Below are positions 22,869-31,655 of a DNA stretch of 39,925 nucleotides, in pieces. The stretch comes from Bacillota bacterium (GTDB lineage Bacteria > Bacillota > Bacilli > Paenibacillales > Paenibacillaceae). Each line of letters opens with the position of its first letter. Within the stretch, counting starts at the first letter, position 1. The position numbers and the translations under genes were made by a program. The notes below the pieces were generated by a model that worked only from the letters and a program-made list of their open reading frames with translations, did no database searches and was not told the DNA's origin. The DNA lies in assembly GCA_023386495.1 (NCBI GenBank), contig JAEWJS010000177.1, positions 1-39,925 of the forward strand, written 5' to 3'.

Positions 22869-24806
22869 CTATACCTTCTTCGTGCGAATCTCTTCTTGCA
22901 GCAGCGCCAGCGTCTCCGCGATCGGCTTGGCGCCGATATCGCCTTCGCCGCGCTTCCTGACCGATACCGTGCCACTGCCCGCCTCATTCTCGCCGACGAT
23001 CAGCATGTAAGGCACCTTTTCGAGCTGCGCCTCGCGGATCTTGTAGCCCATCTTCTCGTTGCGCAGATCCGATTCGGCACGGATGCCGCCTGCGAGCAGC
23101 GCTTCCTCGACCTCGCGCGCATACGCCTCGTATGCATTGGAGACCGGGATAATGCGCGCATGGATCGGCGACAGCCAGAGCGGCAGCGCACCCGCGAAGT
23201 TTTCGAGCAGGAATGCCGTCATGCGCTCCATCGTGCTGATGATGCCGCGGTGAATGACGACCGGACGGTGCTTCTTGCCGTCCTCGCCGACGTATTCCAG
23301 CTCGAACCGCTCCGGCAGCAGGAAGTCCAGCTGCGCCGTCGACAGCGTCTCTTCCTTGCCGAGCGCCGTCTTGATCTGCACGTCAAGCTTCGGCCCGTAG
23401 AACGCGGCTTCGCCTTCCGCCTCGAAGTACGGCAGCCCCAGCTCCTCGACGACCTCCTTCAGCATGCGCTGGGACATCTCCCACATCTCGTCGTTCGGGA
23501 AGTATTTCTCCGTGTCCTGCGGATCCCGGTAGGAGAGACGGAAGCGATACTCTTTGATCCCGAAATCTTCGTACACCTGACGGATCAGCTGGATGACGCG
23601 GGCGAATTCCGTCTTAATCTGGTCCGGCCGGGCGAAAATATGGGCATCGTTCAGCGTCATCGCACGCACGCGGTGAAGGCCGGTCAGCGCGCCGGACATC
23701 TCGTAGCGATGCATCGTCCCCATCTCGGCAATGCGGATCGGCAGATCGCGATAGCTGCGCATGTCGCTCTTGTACACCATCATGTGATGCGGACAGTTCA
23801 TCGGGCGAAGCACGAGCTCCTCGTTATCGAGCTGCATCGGCGGGAACATGTCTTCCTGATAGTGCTCCCAGTGACCCGATATTTTGTAGAGGTCGACGTT
23901 AGCAAGCACCGGCGTATAGACGTGCAGGTAACCCAGGCGCTCCTCGAGGTCTACGATGTAACGCTCCAGCGTACGGCGAACCTTGGCGCCGTTCGGCAGC
24001 CAGAGCGGCAGGCCTTGTCCGACTTCCTTGGAGAACGTGAACATCGACAGCTCGCGGCCCAGCTTCCGGTGGTCGCGCTTCTTCGCTTCCTCGAGCAGGA
24101 ACAGGTGCTCGTCGAGCTGCGCCTTCTTCGGGAACGCCGTGCCGTAGATGCGCTGCAGCATCTTATTCTTCGAATCGCCGCGCCAGTAGGCACCCGCTAC
24201 GCTGAGCAGCTTGTACGCCTTGATGCGTCCTGTCGACGGCAGATGAGGACCGCGGCACAAGTCGAAAAATTCGCCCTGGTCGTACATCGTTATCTCTGCC
24301 TCGGCAGGCAGATCGCGGATCAGCTCCAGCTTCAGGTTATCGCCCAGCTCCGTGAAGATCGCGGTCGCTTCCTCGCGGCTGACGACGCGGCGGCGGATCG
24401 GCAGATCCTCTTGGATGATCTTCGCCATCTCCTTCTCGATCTTCTCCAGATCCTCCGACGAGATCGGCTGCTCGATATCGATATCATAGTAGAAGCCGTC
24501 CTCGATAACCGGACCGATGCCCAGCTTCACGGCCGTATTGCCGTAGATCCGCTTGATCGCCTGCGCCATCAGATGCGCCGTGCTATGACGGTATACTTCA
24601 AGCCCGTCCGGCGAATCCAGCGTGACGATCTCGAGCGCCGCATCGCCGTCAAGCGGCGCGTAGACGTCCACGACTTTGCCGTTCACCTTGCCGGCGATGG
24701 CATTCTTCCTAAGCCCTGGGCTGATCGAGCCCGCTACCTCTTCGACGGTCGTGCCGGCTGCGTACTCGCGCACCGCGCCGTCCGGAAATTTCACTTGAAT
24801 CGACAT
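22869..24806 (-). CDS. thrS: Threonyl-tRNA synthetase
   Basis: A 645-residue class II synthetase charging tRNA-Thr. Domains in order: TGS (1-62, VKFPDGAVREYAAGTTVEEV), the editing domain with HSTAHLMAQA and the later Cys of DLCRGPHLPS, the catalytic core with MNCPHHM (zinc cysteine), RIAEMGTMHRYE and the class II motif 3 near HRGIISTMERM, and the anticodon-binding domain at the C-terminus (ARIIPVSNAYEAYAREV). Length matches bacterial ThrRS. GGAGGT lies 8 bases before ATG. Expression is controlled by the T-box leader at 24849-25170. Confidence 0.97.
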   Translation of the reverse strand: MSIQVKFPDGAVREYAAGTTVEEVAGSISPGLRKNAIAGKVNGKVVDVYAPLDGDAALEIVTLDSPDGLEVYRHSTAHLMAQAIKRIYGNTAVKLGIGPVIEDGFYYDIDIEQPISSEDLEKIEKEMAKIIQEDLPIRRRVVSREEATAIFTELGDNLKLELIRDLPAEAEITMYDQGEFFDLCRGPHLPSTGRIKAYKLLSVAGAYWRGDSKNKMLQRIYGTAFPKKAQLDEHLFLLEEAKKRDHRKLGRELSMFTFSKEVGQGLPLWLPNGAKVRRTLERYIVDLEERLGYLHVYTPVLANVDLYKISGHWEHYQEDMFPPMQLDNEELVLRPMNCPHHMMVYKSDMRSYRDLPIRIAEMGTMHRYEMSGALTGLHRVRAMTLNDAHIFARPDQIKTEFARVIQLIRQVYEDFGIKEYRFRLSYRDPQDTEKYFPNDEMWEMSQRMLKEVVEELGLPYFEAEGEAAFYGPKLDVQIKTALGKEETLSTAQLDFLLPERFELEYVGEDGKKHRPVVIHRGIISTMERMTAFLLENFAGALPLWLSPIHARIIPVSNAYEAYAREVEEALLAGGIRAESDLRNEKMGYKIREAQLEKVPYMLIVGENEAGSGTVSVRKRGEGDIGAKPIAETLALLQEEIRTKKV

Positions 24807-24848
24807 GTTCCACTACCTCCATAATGTGCTGACTGGCTTCCATATAAC

Positions 24849-25170
24849 AAAAAGAGGCGTCCGTCCCTGTAACAGGGACGAGCGCCTCATAGCCCGTGGT
24901 TCCACCCTCATTCGCATCTTACGCTGGCTTGCCGGAATATCGGCCAAGCTAATCCGCGATGCCTCGAGCATCCGGTAACGGGGATGAGCCGGTGCGGCAT
25001 AGTGCCGGGCATGCGTGCGCTGAATCGACTTGCATTCGCGCATCGTGCCGGGTTCAACCGCGCAGCTTCGGAAGGGGTACTCGCGCCTGAGCGTCGGAAG
25101 GAACTTGCAGCCGGGATTCCTCTCTCTGAGCCGCGCCTATCAGGTGAGCATGTCTTCGTCAATGCTGTTG
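24849..25170 (-). ncRNA. T-box leader of thrS
   Basis: On the minus strand a leader of about 320 bases ends with the T-box AGGGTGGAACCACG (24895-24908) and a terminator (GAGGCG..CGTCCCTG-TTA-CAGGGACG..CGCCTC, then TTTTTG). Upstream are an AGAGAG-type motif in stem I and the sequence GAGTACCCC, whose ACC (25076-25078) is a Thr codon and the likely specifier. Uncharged tRNA-Thr would pair with the specifier and the T-box and allow read-through into thrS. Confidence 0.93.
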
Positions 25171-25176
25171 CAATCC

Positions 25177-25205
25177 ATTATAACGAGGACTAGTCGCACG
25201 GTCAA
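25177..25205 (-). promoter_or_regulatory. Promoter of the thrS leader
   Basis: Minus strand TTGACC (25200-25205), 17 bases, TATAAT (25177-25182). It is only 6 bases past the stop of ytxC. Confidence 0.85.
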
Positions 25206-25210
25206 GCGGC

Positions 25211-26131
25211 TTAATCCCGCGAAGGCATTGCCCGCTCGAAGTAAGGCAGGCAGGATCTGCAGCTCGTGCACAGCTCTACCCGTTCCTCGAAAATCGCTTC
25301 GATCGTCCGGATCACCTGCAGATCGTTCTGCCGCGTATGGATGACGATCTGCTTCGGCGACAGCGTAATCAGGCTGCTGACGACCATGTCCTCGACATTC
25401 ATCTCGGCTTCCAGCATCTCCGCTACGACGCGATCCACCGGCCGGTGCTCAATCGGTTCATGTCGGGCATCGAATAAGGCGAATTCCCCGTCCCTGACGT
25501 GAATCAGATGGACTTCGGCGATTTTGGGCTCCTGCAGACAGACGAAGTAACGAAGCAGCGAGATGAACTCCTGATACTGTTTGTCCATTACGAATTCATC
25601 GACCGCGTACTCGACGATTTCGCGAAGCTCTTCCCAATAGGCACTGAGCCGGAACGTAATGTAGCCGTCCAGATGAATCGAAGCATGTTCCGCCAGGTAA
25701 GCCTGAAGCTCCTGCGCGACCTTCCGCTTGCGTCTGGCGCGCGTCTCTGCGCTGTGCACGATCTCCTCCGGCGTGCCGTTGCCGTACAACAGCTGCTTGC
25801 AGTGCCAGACGATTGTGTTCAGATCCTCATCGGCTTCGTACCGGTACTGCTTGCGGATAATCGCGCGAAGCAGGAGCGGCTCCGATTCCGTTAAGACATA
25901 CTCCGCCAGTCCCTCAGCCGCGACGCGTATAATGTCCGCCTTCCGCTGGCCGTCTGCCGTTCCGCCGCTCGAATATTCGAACCGCAGACGCCCGGCCGTC
26001 TCGTCAACCTCCCATACGCCGGGATCGGTCATCGTCGTATGTAAATCCGCGAACGCGTCTGATAAACATCGGGTGAGACAAGAGAGCCTCTCCTCGGTAG
26101 CACCTGCCAAGCTAACCTCGAATTCCGCCAT
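25211..26131 (-). CDS. ytxC: YtxC-like protein (putative sporulation protein)
   Basis: A 306-residue protein of the YtxC family, known from spore formers and found next to thrS in B. subtilis, as here. Seen: an acidic N-terminal part, IIRKQYRYEADEDLNTIVWHC, a basic segment (TRARRKRKVAQEL), HLDGYITFRLSAYWEELREIV cut here by my reading at about residue 165, and a C-terminal CTSCRSC that could bind metal. No signal peptide or membrane helix. ATG at 26131 lies 8 bases after AAAGGAG. The longer frame to 26284 has no start signal. The function in sporulation is inferred from the family name, not shown. Confidence 0.82.
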   Translation of the reverse strand: MAEFEVSLAGATEERLSCLTRCLSDAFADLHTTMTDPGVWEVDETAGRLRFEYSSGGTADGQRKADIIRVAAEGLAEYVLTESEPLLLRAIIRKQYRYEADEDLNTIVWHCKQLLYGNGTPEEIVHSAETRARRKRKVAQELQAYLAEHASIHLDGYITFRLSAYWEELREIVEYAVDEFVMDKQYQEFISLLRYFVCLQEPKIAEVHLIHVRDGEFALFDARHEPIEHRPVDRVVAEMLEAEMNVEDMVVSSLITLSPKQIVIHTRQNDLQVIRTIEAIFEERVELCTSCRSCLPYFERAMPSRD

Positions 26132-26231
26132 GCGCTCACTCCTTTCTTTCCGTATCAGTATATGGCCGCCGATGGGCGGATATACAATGAAGGGTGTGGC
26201 AGCATTGATAAGGATTGGCACGTCAGGCATA

Positions 26232-26278
26232 ACGAAGAACCCGTTCCTCGCCGACGGTAGTCGGCTCAGCACGGGTTC
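26232..26278 (-). terminator. Terminator of mqnC
   Basis: Outer stem GAACCCGT / ACGGGTTC with inner GCCGA / TCGGC, followed on the minus strand by TTCGTTATG. Confidence 0.75.
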
Positions 26279-26295
26279 GAGCATTGCGATATCGG

Positions 26296-27432
26296 CTAGT
26301 TCTGCATGACAAAATCTTGCGCGACATCATCCGATTCGTTATAGACCTTCAGCAATTCATAACGCGTGTTGCGCTGTGCCGGAATCTTGCCGCATTGGCG
26401 GATCAGATCCAGAATGAGCGAGATATTGACCTTATGGGTCGTGCCCGCTGCGGATACGACGTTCTCTTCGATCATCGTGCTGCCGAAGTCGTTGCAGCCG
26501 TAGCTGAGCGACAGCTTGCCGATCTCAGGCCCCATCGTTACCCACGACGATTGGAAGTTGTCGATATTATCGAGCGCCAGTCGGCTGATCGCCAGCGTCT
26601 TGAGATATTCCTCCGGCGTCGCCTTCTCGCGCTTCATGTTCGTGTTGTCCGGCTGGAACGTCCACGGGATGAAGGCAAGGAAGCCCTTCGAACCATAGCC
26701 ATTGGCGATGCATTCGTCTTGCGCATCGCGCACGCGCATCAGGTGAAGCGCACGCTCTTCCATCGATTCGCCGAAGCCGATAACCATCGTGGCCGTCGTG
26801 TTCATGCCGATCCGGTGCGCCGTCTTCATGACGTCCATCCAATCGGTCCAAGAGCCCTTGAGCTTACTGATCTTGCGGCGTGTCCGGTCATCGAGAATCT
26901 CGGCGCCGCCGCCCGGCAGCGAATCGAGTCCTGCTTCGTGAATGGCCCGTACGACTTCTTCAAGCGACAAGCCGTCCGATACGTCCTTCATCTTATGAAT
27001 CTCGGCCGGCGAGAACGAGTGCATCGTAATGTCCGGGAAGCGCTGCTTGATTGCGCGGAGCAGGTTCGTATAGTAAGAGAAAGGCAGATTCGGATTCGTG
27101 CCGCCCTGCATCAGAATCTCGGTCCCGCCGACGTCGATCGTCTCCTGGATCTTCTGGAAGATGACCTCGTCAGGCAGCACGTAGCCTTCCTCGGAGCCCG
27201 GCGCGCGGTAGAACGCGCAGAACCGGCAATAGACGTCGCATATATTCGTATAGTTCACGTTACGTCCGACCACGAAGGTCGTAATCGGTTCGGGATGCTT
27301 GCGAAGCATGATCTGGTTCGCGGCATGCCCCATCTTCTCGATCTCGTCGCTCTCGAAGAGCGTCACGATATCTTCTATCATCAATCGCTGTCCGTCCAGC
27401 GTCTGCTGCAATATGCGGTCCACTTGTGTCAT
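26296..27432 (-). CDS. mqnC: Cyclic dehypoxanthine futalosine synthase (radical SAM)
   Basis: A 378-residue radical S-adenosylmethionine enzyme that cyclises dehypoxanthine futalosine in the futalosine route to menaquinone. The [4Fe-4S] cluster motif CxxxCxxC is at Cys65, Cys69 and Cys72 (NICDVYCRFCAFYR). Family signatures EILMQGGTNP, SFSPAEIH, GLDSLPGGGAEIL, GFGESMEERA and SYGCNDFGSTMIEENV follow. Length is typical. GGAGGG is about 12 bases before ATG. Other mqn genes are not in the window. Its presence implies that this organism makes menaquinone by futalosine rather than by the classical men route. Confidence 0.95.
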   Translation of the reverse strand: MTQVDRILQQTLDGQRLMIEDIVTLFESDEIEKMGHAANQIMLRKHPEPITTFVVGRNVNYTNICDVYCRFCAFYRAPGSEEGYVLPDEVIFQKIQETIDVGGTEILMQGGTNPNLPFSYYTNLLRAIKQRFPDITMHSFSPAEIHKMKDVSDGLSLEEVVRAIHEAGLDSLPGGGAEILDDRTRRKISKLKGSWTDWMDVMKTAHRIGMNTTATMVIGFGESMEERALHLMRVRDAQDECIANGYGSKGFLAFIPWTFQPDNTNMKREKATPEEYLKTLAISRLALDNIDNFQSSWVTMGPEIGKLSLSYGCNDFGSTMIEENVVSAAGTTHKVNISLILDLIRQCGKIPAQRNTRYELLKVYNESDDVAQDFVMQN

Positions 27433-27676
27433 GTAAGTCGGACCCTCCTTCTCCTGAGGACTTCTCCTAGTTAACCATCCTAATCATCGTAACATAATAG
27501 GCGCGATCAGTCACCTGATCGCGATTGCGCCAATTATTACACTGAGCTTCACAATTTTTCAATAAAATGTTCCATATCAGCACATTATTCACTTCTTCAG
27601 AGATAAATGTGATATATTGTCCGAGTACAGGATTTTCGTGGCAATTCGGCACCTTCGTTGAAAGGAGGTTTGCCGA

Positions 27677-27781
27677 ATGACATTTTCGCTAACTGAAGTT
27701 ATCGATCTAGGTACTTTTCTGTTGATATTACTAACGTTTATATTCACCTGGAATCACAATAATCAGAATAAACGAAAATAA
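27677..27781 (+). CDS. Small hydrophobic peptide, putative holin-like type I toxin
   Basis: A 34-residue peptide: a short polar start (MTFSLTEVIDLG), one hydrophobic helix (TFLLILLTFIFTW) and a polar Asn/Lys-rich end (NHNNQNKRK). This is the build of the small 'holin-like toxin' family (TxpA/Fst-like), in which overproduction damages the membrane. AAAGGAGG lies 8 bases before ATG. A TATATT -10 candidate lies at about 27613. Its 3' end overlaps a hairpin that, on the opposite strand, is a terminator with a T-run, as expected for a convergent antisense antitoxin RNA. Confidence 0.7.
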   Translation: MTFSLTEVIDLGTFLLILLTFIFTWNHNNQNKRK

Positions 27782-27952
27782 CCTGCGCGGCTGGCTACCA
27801 GACAGGTTACTTCCTAGAACTGCTATTTGCTTAACGGTTCCATACAATTAGGCGGTGTCGCTTGCCCAAGTCCTCGTACAACAGATGGAGTGGTATTCAC
27901 AGTACCGCTCCTTCTAGTTTCATACTATCACACTGTGTGACACTAAAGTCAA
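27768..27952 (-). ncRNA. Candidate antisense RNA (antitoxin) with its promoter, and possible 25-residue ORF
   Basis: On the minus strand TTGACT (27947-27952), 17 bases, then GATAGT with upstream TG (extended -10). The RNA would start near 27917 and end at TAACCTG..CTGG-CCAG..CAGGTTA (27779-27809), followed by TTTTCGTTTATT. It would overlap the toxin's last codons. A perfect dyad TCACAC-T-GTGTGA (27928-27940) lies in the promoter spacer and looks like an operator. The RNA also contains a 25-codon frame (27823-27900, GTG start, AAGGAG 7 bases upstream), which may or may not be translated. Confidence 0.45.
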
Positions 27953-27978
27953 TAATATTATATACCTTATTGATAAAT

Positions 27979-29181
27979 TTAGCCCTCTGCCCCAGCCCGA
28001 TTGCGCACAGCCTGCCCGAAAGCCGCCAGCGCCTCCTCTAGCAGCGCGCGCCGGCAAGCGAGATTCACGCGCAGATAGCCTGCGCCTTGCTTGCCGAAGA
28101 CGGAGCCTTCGCTGAACGCGACGCCCGCTTCCTCGAACATCAGCTTCTTCAGGTCGGCCGGCGATTCCGAGATCGCGCGGCAGTCCAGCCAGACCATATA
28201 GGTCCCTTCCGGCTTCATGACGCGAAGCTGCGGCAGCTCGCGCTCCACATAGTCGATCAGCACGGCCAGATTGCCCTCCAAGTAATCGATGAGCTGCTCG
28301 AGCCACTCCTCGCCATACGTATAGCTGGTCTCCACGGCAGTTAGCCCGAAGTAGCTTTCCATGTGAATGGACAGCGTCTTCAGCAAATAATTGTATTGGC
28401 GACGCAGCTCGTCATTCGGGATAATGGCGGCTGCAGCCTGCAGGCCGGCCAGATTGAACGTCTTGCTCGGCGCGATGCAGGTGACCGACGATTGTGCGAG
28501 CGCCTCGGATATCGACGCGAGCGGCGTGTGCTTATGACCGCGCAGCACGAGGTCGTGGTGAATCTCGTCGGCGACGATGACGACGCCGTGGCGGAGGCAG
28601 ATCTCGCCGATCCGTTCCAGCTCTTCGCGCGTCCATACGCGGCCGCCGGGATTATGCGGGCTGCAGAGCAAGAGCAGCTTCGCTCCGGCGGCTGCCTGCC
28701 GCTCAAGCAGCTCGTAATCGAACGCGAACCGGCCGTCCTTCAAGATCAGCGGGTTATCTACAACAACCCTGCCGTTCATCTTGATGACGTCGTAGAACGG
28801 GTAATACACAGGCGACTGCAGGATAACGCCGTCGCCCGGCTGCGTATACGCGAGCACCGCGATGCTGAGTGCCGGCACGACGCCGGGACTGGACGTAATC
28901 CACTCCCGCTTCACGTCCCAGCCATGACGCCGCGACAGCCAGCCCTGCACCGCCTCATAATAAGCATCCGTCCGGAACGTGTAGCCGTAGATGCCCTGCT
29001 CCGCACGCTTCACGATCGCGTCCACGACTTCGCGCGGCGCTTCGAAGTCCATATCCGCCACCCACAGCGGCAGAATGTCCTTGCGGCCGAACAGCGACTC
29101 GGATTGATCCCACTTATAGGAAGCGGTCCCCGTCCGGTCGATCACGCGGTCAAAATCATAACGATGGCCATGCTCTGTCAT
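27979..29181 (-). CDS. patB: PatB/MalY-family cystathionine beta-lyase
   Basis: A 400-residue PLP enzyme cleaving cystathionine to homocysteine (C-S lyase). Signatures: DRTGTASYKWD, ILPLWVADMDFEAP, GYTFRTDAYYEAV, SSPGVVPALS, CSPHNPGGRVW, DEIHHDLVL, the PLP lysine in CIAPSKTFNLAGLQ and the C-terminal YLRVNLACRR. It starts 7 bases after the metI-like gene, third in a methionine operon. Start ATG 29181 has only a distant GGAG, consistent with translational coupling. PatB-type enzymes differ from the classical MetC fold subgroup, so the name metC would describe its role, not its lineage. Confidence 0.9.
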   Translation of the reverse strand: MTEHGHRYDFDRVIDRTGTASYKWDQSESLFGRKDILPLWVADMDFEAPREVVDAIVKRAEQGIYGYTFRTDAYYEAVQGWLSRRHGWDVKREWITSSPGVVPALSIAVLAYTQPGDGVILQSPVYYPFYDVIKMNGRVVVDNPLILKDGRFAFDYELLERQAAAGAKLLLLCSPHNPGGRVWTREELERIGEICLRHGVVIVADEIHHDLVLRGHKHTPLASISEALAQSSVTCIAPSKTFNLAGLQAAAAIIPNDELRRQYNYLLKTLSIHMESYFGLTAVETSYTYGEEWLEQLIDYLEGNLAVLIDYVERELPQLRVMKPEGTYMVWLDCRAISESPADLKKLMFEEAGVAFSEGSVFGKQGAGYLRVNLACRRALLEEALAAFGQAVRNRAGAEG

Positions 29182-29188
29182 AGCAGGC

Positions 29189-30346
29189 TCACGCTCCGAT
29201 CTCGCGCTGCGCCGCTTCCAGTGCCGCACCGAGATCCGCGATTAGATCGTCCGCGTGCTCGATGCCGACCGAGAAACGGAGCAATCGGTCGTCGACGCCG
29301 ACCTTGCGGCGAATCTCCTCCGGAATATCGGCATGCGTCTGCACGGCCGGATACGTCATCAGCGACTCGACGCCGCCCAGACTCTCGGCGAACGCAATCA
29401 GCTTGATGTGCCGCAGAATCGGCTCGACGTATCTTGCATCCTTCAGCCGGAAGGAGAAAATGCCGGTGTTGCCCGAGGATTGGCGATTCTGCACGTCATG
29501 CCCAGGATGATGCGGCAGCGCCGGATAGTAGACCTCTTCAATCGCATCGTGACCCAAGAGGTACTCCGCGATGCGCGTCGCGTTGTATTGGTGCCGTTCC
29601 ATGCGCAGGGCCAGCGTCTTCATTCCCCGCATGAGCAGCCAGGAATCCTGCGGCCCGAGCACCGCGCCGATTGAGTTGTGCAGCACGAACATCCGATCCG
29701 AGAGCTCCTGCCCCTTCGTCACGATCAGTCCGGCCAGCACGTCGTTGTGGCCGCCAAGATACTTGGTCGCGCTGTGCACGACGATATCGGCGCCGAGCTC
29801 AATCGGACGCTGGAAGAACGGCGTGAGAAGCGTATTGTCGACGATGACGAGCAGTCCCTTGCTCTTCGCCCATGCGCTGACCCGCTCCAGATCCGTAATC
29901 ATCATCAGCGGGTTCGTAGGCGTCTCGATCAGGATCGCCTTCGTATTCGGCGTACGCAGCGCTTCCAGCCCGTCGAGATCATTCGTATCGACGTACGACG
30001 AGGTTACGCCGAAGCGCGACATGATCTGCTCGAGCAGCCGATATGTACCGCCGTACAGATCAAGCGACACCAGCAGGTGGTCGCCCTGGCTGAACAGCGC
30101 GAATACCGTCTGCAGCGCTGCCATGCCTGAGCTGCAGGCGAAGCCGCGGTCGCCCGACTCGAGCTGGGCGGCCGCTTCTTCCAGAATGGCGCGCGTCGGA
30201 TTCTTCGTGCGCGAATAATCGAACCCGGTGCTCTCTCCGAGCTTCGGATGACGGAATGCCGTCGCTTGGTACACGGGGAAGCTGACCGCACCTGTTACTG
30301 GTTCGCTTACCGAACCGATCTGGGCAAGACGACTCTCAATTCTCAT
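29189..30346 (-). CDS. metI: Cystathionine gamma-synthase / O-acetylhomoserine thiolyase (MetI type)
   Basis: A 385-residue PLP enzyme of the Cys/Met metabolism family. It joins an O-acylhomoserine with cysteine (or sulfide). Seen: FPVYQATAFRHP, DYSRTKNPTRAILEEAAAQL, ACSSGMAALQ, YGGTYRLLEQ, ETPTNPLM, the PLP lysine in HSATKYLGGHNDVLAG and SLGGVESLMTYPA. GAGGAG lies 8 bases before ATG. It follows metA after 23 bases and precedes patB after 7, so the three genes cover homoserine to homocysteine by trans-sulfuration. The order metI-patB parallels the B. subtilis metI-metC operon. Confidence 0.92.
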   Translation of the reverse strand: MRIESRLAQIGSVSEPVTGAVSFPVYQATAFRHPKLGESTGFDYSRTKNPTRAILEEAAAQLESGDRGFACSSGMAALQTVFALFSQGDHLLVSLDLYGGTYRLLEQIMSRFGVTSSYVDTNDLDGLEALRTPNTKAILIETPTNPLMMITDLERVSAWAKSKGLLVIVDNTLLTPFFQRPIELGADIVVHSATKYLGGHNDVLAGLIVTKGQELSDRMFVLHNSIGAVLGPQDSWLLMRGMKTLALRMERHQYNATRIAEYLLGHDAIEEVYYPALPHHPGHDVQNRQSSGNTGIFSFRLKDARYVEPILRHIKLIAFAESLGGVESLMTYPAVQTHADIPEEIRRKVGVDDRLLRFSVGIEHADDLIADLGAALEAAQREIGA

Positions 30347-30369
30347 AACACAACTCCTCTATATGGTTA

Positions 30370-31293
30370 TTAGATATTCGCGCCAAGTTCGATTTCGTAG
30401 GGGGTTTGTTGGTATACATAATAGTTCAGCCAGTTGGAGAACAGCAGGTTCGCATGCGCCCGCCAGGAAGACAGCGGCATGAGGCTCGGGTCATCGTTCG
30501 GAAAATAATTTTTCGGCACGTTCACGCGCAGACCCTTGGCCTTGTCGCGATCGTACTCGAACTTGAGCGTCAGCGGATCGTACTCCGAATGGCCCGTCGC
30601 GAAAATCTGGCGGCCGTCCTTCGAAGCGACCAGATAGACGCCGGCTTCCCGCGATTCGGACAACACCTCAAGATCGGCGACCTGATCGATGTCCTTGCGG
30701 AGCACTTCGGTGTGACGCGATTGCGGCACGTAGAACAGCTCGTCGAACCCTCTGAGGAGCGGCACGCTGCGCTTCTCGACCGTGTGGGGGAATACGCCGA
30801 ATATTTTCTCCTCGAGATCGTACTTCGGTATGCCGTAGTGGTGGTACAAGCCCGCCTGCGAGGCCCAACAGATATGGAGCGTCGACGTGACCTGCCTGCG
30901 CGACCAATCCATGATGTCCTTCAGCTCTTCCCAGTACGTCACCTCTTCGAACGGCAGATGCTCGACAGGCGCGCCGGTTATGATCATGCCGTCGAAATAG
31001 CGATGCGCGATATCGTCGAACGTCTTGTAGAACGATTCGAGATGCTCGGATGACGTATTCTTCGACGTGTGCGTCTTCGGATGCAGCAGGACGACCTCCA
31101 CCTGCAGAGGCGTGTTGCCGATCAGGCGGAGCAGCTGCGTCTCCGTCGTCTCTTTGGTCGGCATTAGATTCAAGATCACGATCCGCAGCGGGCGAATGTC
31201 TTGGTGGAACGCGGTCGTCTCGTCCATGACGAAAATATTCTCGTCGGCAAGCACCTCTCTTGCTGGCAGACTGTCCGGAATTTTGATTGGCAT
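30370..31293 (-). CDS. metA: Homoserine O-acetyltransferase (MetA family)
   Basis: A 307-residue enzyme activating homoserine for methionine synthesis. Glutamine-amidotransferase-like fold with nucleophile Cys142 (HICWASQAG), catalytic histidine in FATGHSEYDP and N-terminal PIKIPDSLPA. Residue 111, which decides the acyl donor in this family, is Glu (TGAPVE), where the E. coli succinyltransferase has Gly. Established work links Glu111 with acetyl-CoA use, so I predict acetyl transfer despite the common 'succinyltransferase' name. AAGGAG 9 bases before ATG at 31293. First gene after the SAM-I riboswitch. Confidence 0.94.
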   Translation of the reverse strand: MPIKIPDSLPAREVLADENIFVMDETTAFHQDIRPLRIVILNLMPTKETTETQLLRLIGNTPLQVEVVLLHPKTHTSKNTSSEHLESFYKTFDDIAHRYFDGMIITGAPVEHLPFEEVTYWEELKDIMDWSRRQVTSTLHICWASQAGLYHHYGIPKYDLEEKIFGVFPHTVEKRSVPLLRGFDELFYVPQSRHTEVLRKDIDQVADLEVLSESREAGVYLVASKDGRQIFATGHSEYDPLTLKFEYDRDKAKGLRVNVPKNYFPNDDPSLMPLSSWRAHANLLFSNWLNYYVYQQTPYEIELGANI

Positions 31294-31373
31294 CGGGATC
31301 ACTCCTTCGTTCAGATGGGTTGTGTTACGTAATGCTCGCAGCTTACATCGGGTCTTGCTGGGTAAGGGCAATA

Positions 31374-31534
31374 AGAAAAACCCTTCTCCGATCGAGAAAG
31401 GGCCGTATGGTCGTAGCATGCGCCTCCTCCCTCATCTCTCAGAAACGAATGTTTCCGCAAGAATTAGCACCGCTGCGTCTTCACGCCGGTTGCCGGGCTT
31501 CATCGGGCTAGTCCCTCCGCCTGCTCTTGATAAG
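31374..31534 (-). ncRNA. SAM-I riboswitch (S-box) with terminator, controlling metA-metI-patB
   Basis: Minus strand 31534-31431 carries the full S-box consensus: CTTATCAAGAGCAGGCGGAG, GACTAGCCCGATGAAGCCC, GGCAACCG, GACGCAGCGGTGCTAATTC and the closing GAGAGATGAG. A terminator follows (31402-31381, CCCTTTCTC / GAGAAGGG with TTTTTCTT). SAM binding should end transcription before metA. No second S-box lies in the short gaps between the operon genes. Confidence 0.97.
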
Positions 31535-31571
31535 AAAGAAAATATGAAGTTGTTGAAGTATCGTTATGAAT

Positions 31572-31600
31572 ACTTTACTCCATCCGAACCATCCCGTCAA
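31572..31600 (-). promoter_or_regulatory. Promoter of the met operon
   Basis: Minus strand TTGACG (31595-31600), 17 bases, TAAAGT (31572-31577), placing the start about 30 bases before the S-box. Confidence 0.7.
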
Positions 31601-31655
31601 GAACCGCCTGCGCCCCGTGGCATACGTTATAGAAGGGCTTGCGCGGTATATTTTC

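Noticed and set aside
22377..24824. 815-codon open frame on the plus strand
   Set aside because: It lies antisense to thrS and part of the 3D-domain gene, whose family motifs are unmistakable. High-GC codon use of the real genes creates long stop-free antisense frames.
24812..25200. Small open frames over the region between thrS and ytxC
   Set aside because: The region is fully explained by a T-box leader with promoter, specifier, T-box and terminator.
27467..27652. 61-codon frame on the minus strand upstream of mqnC
   Set aside because: No ribosome binding site, mixed composition, and it overlaps the promoter region of the toxin gene.
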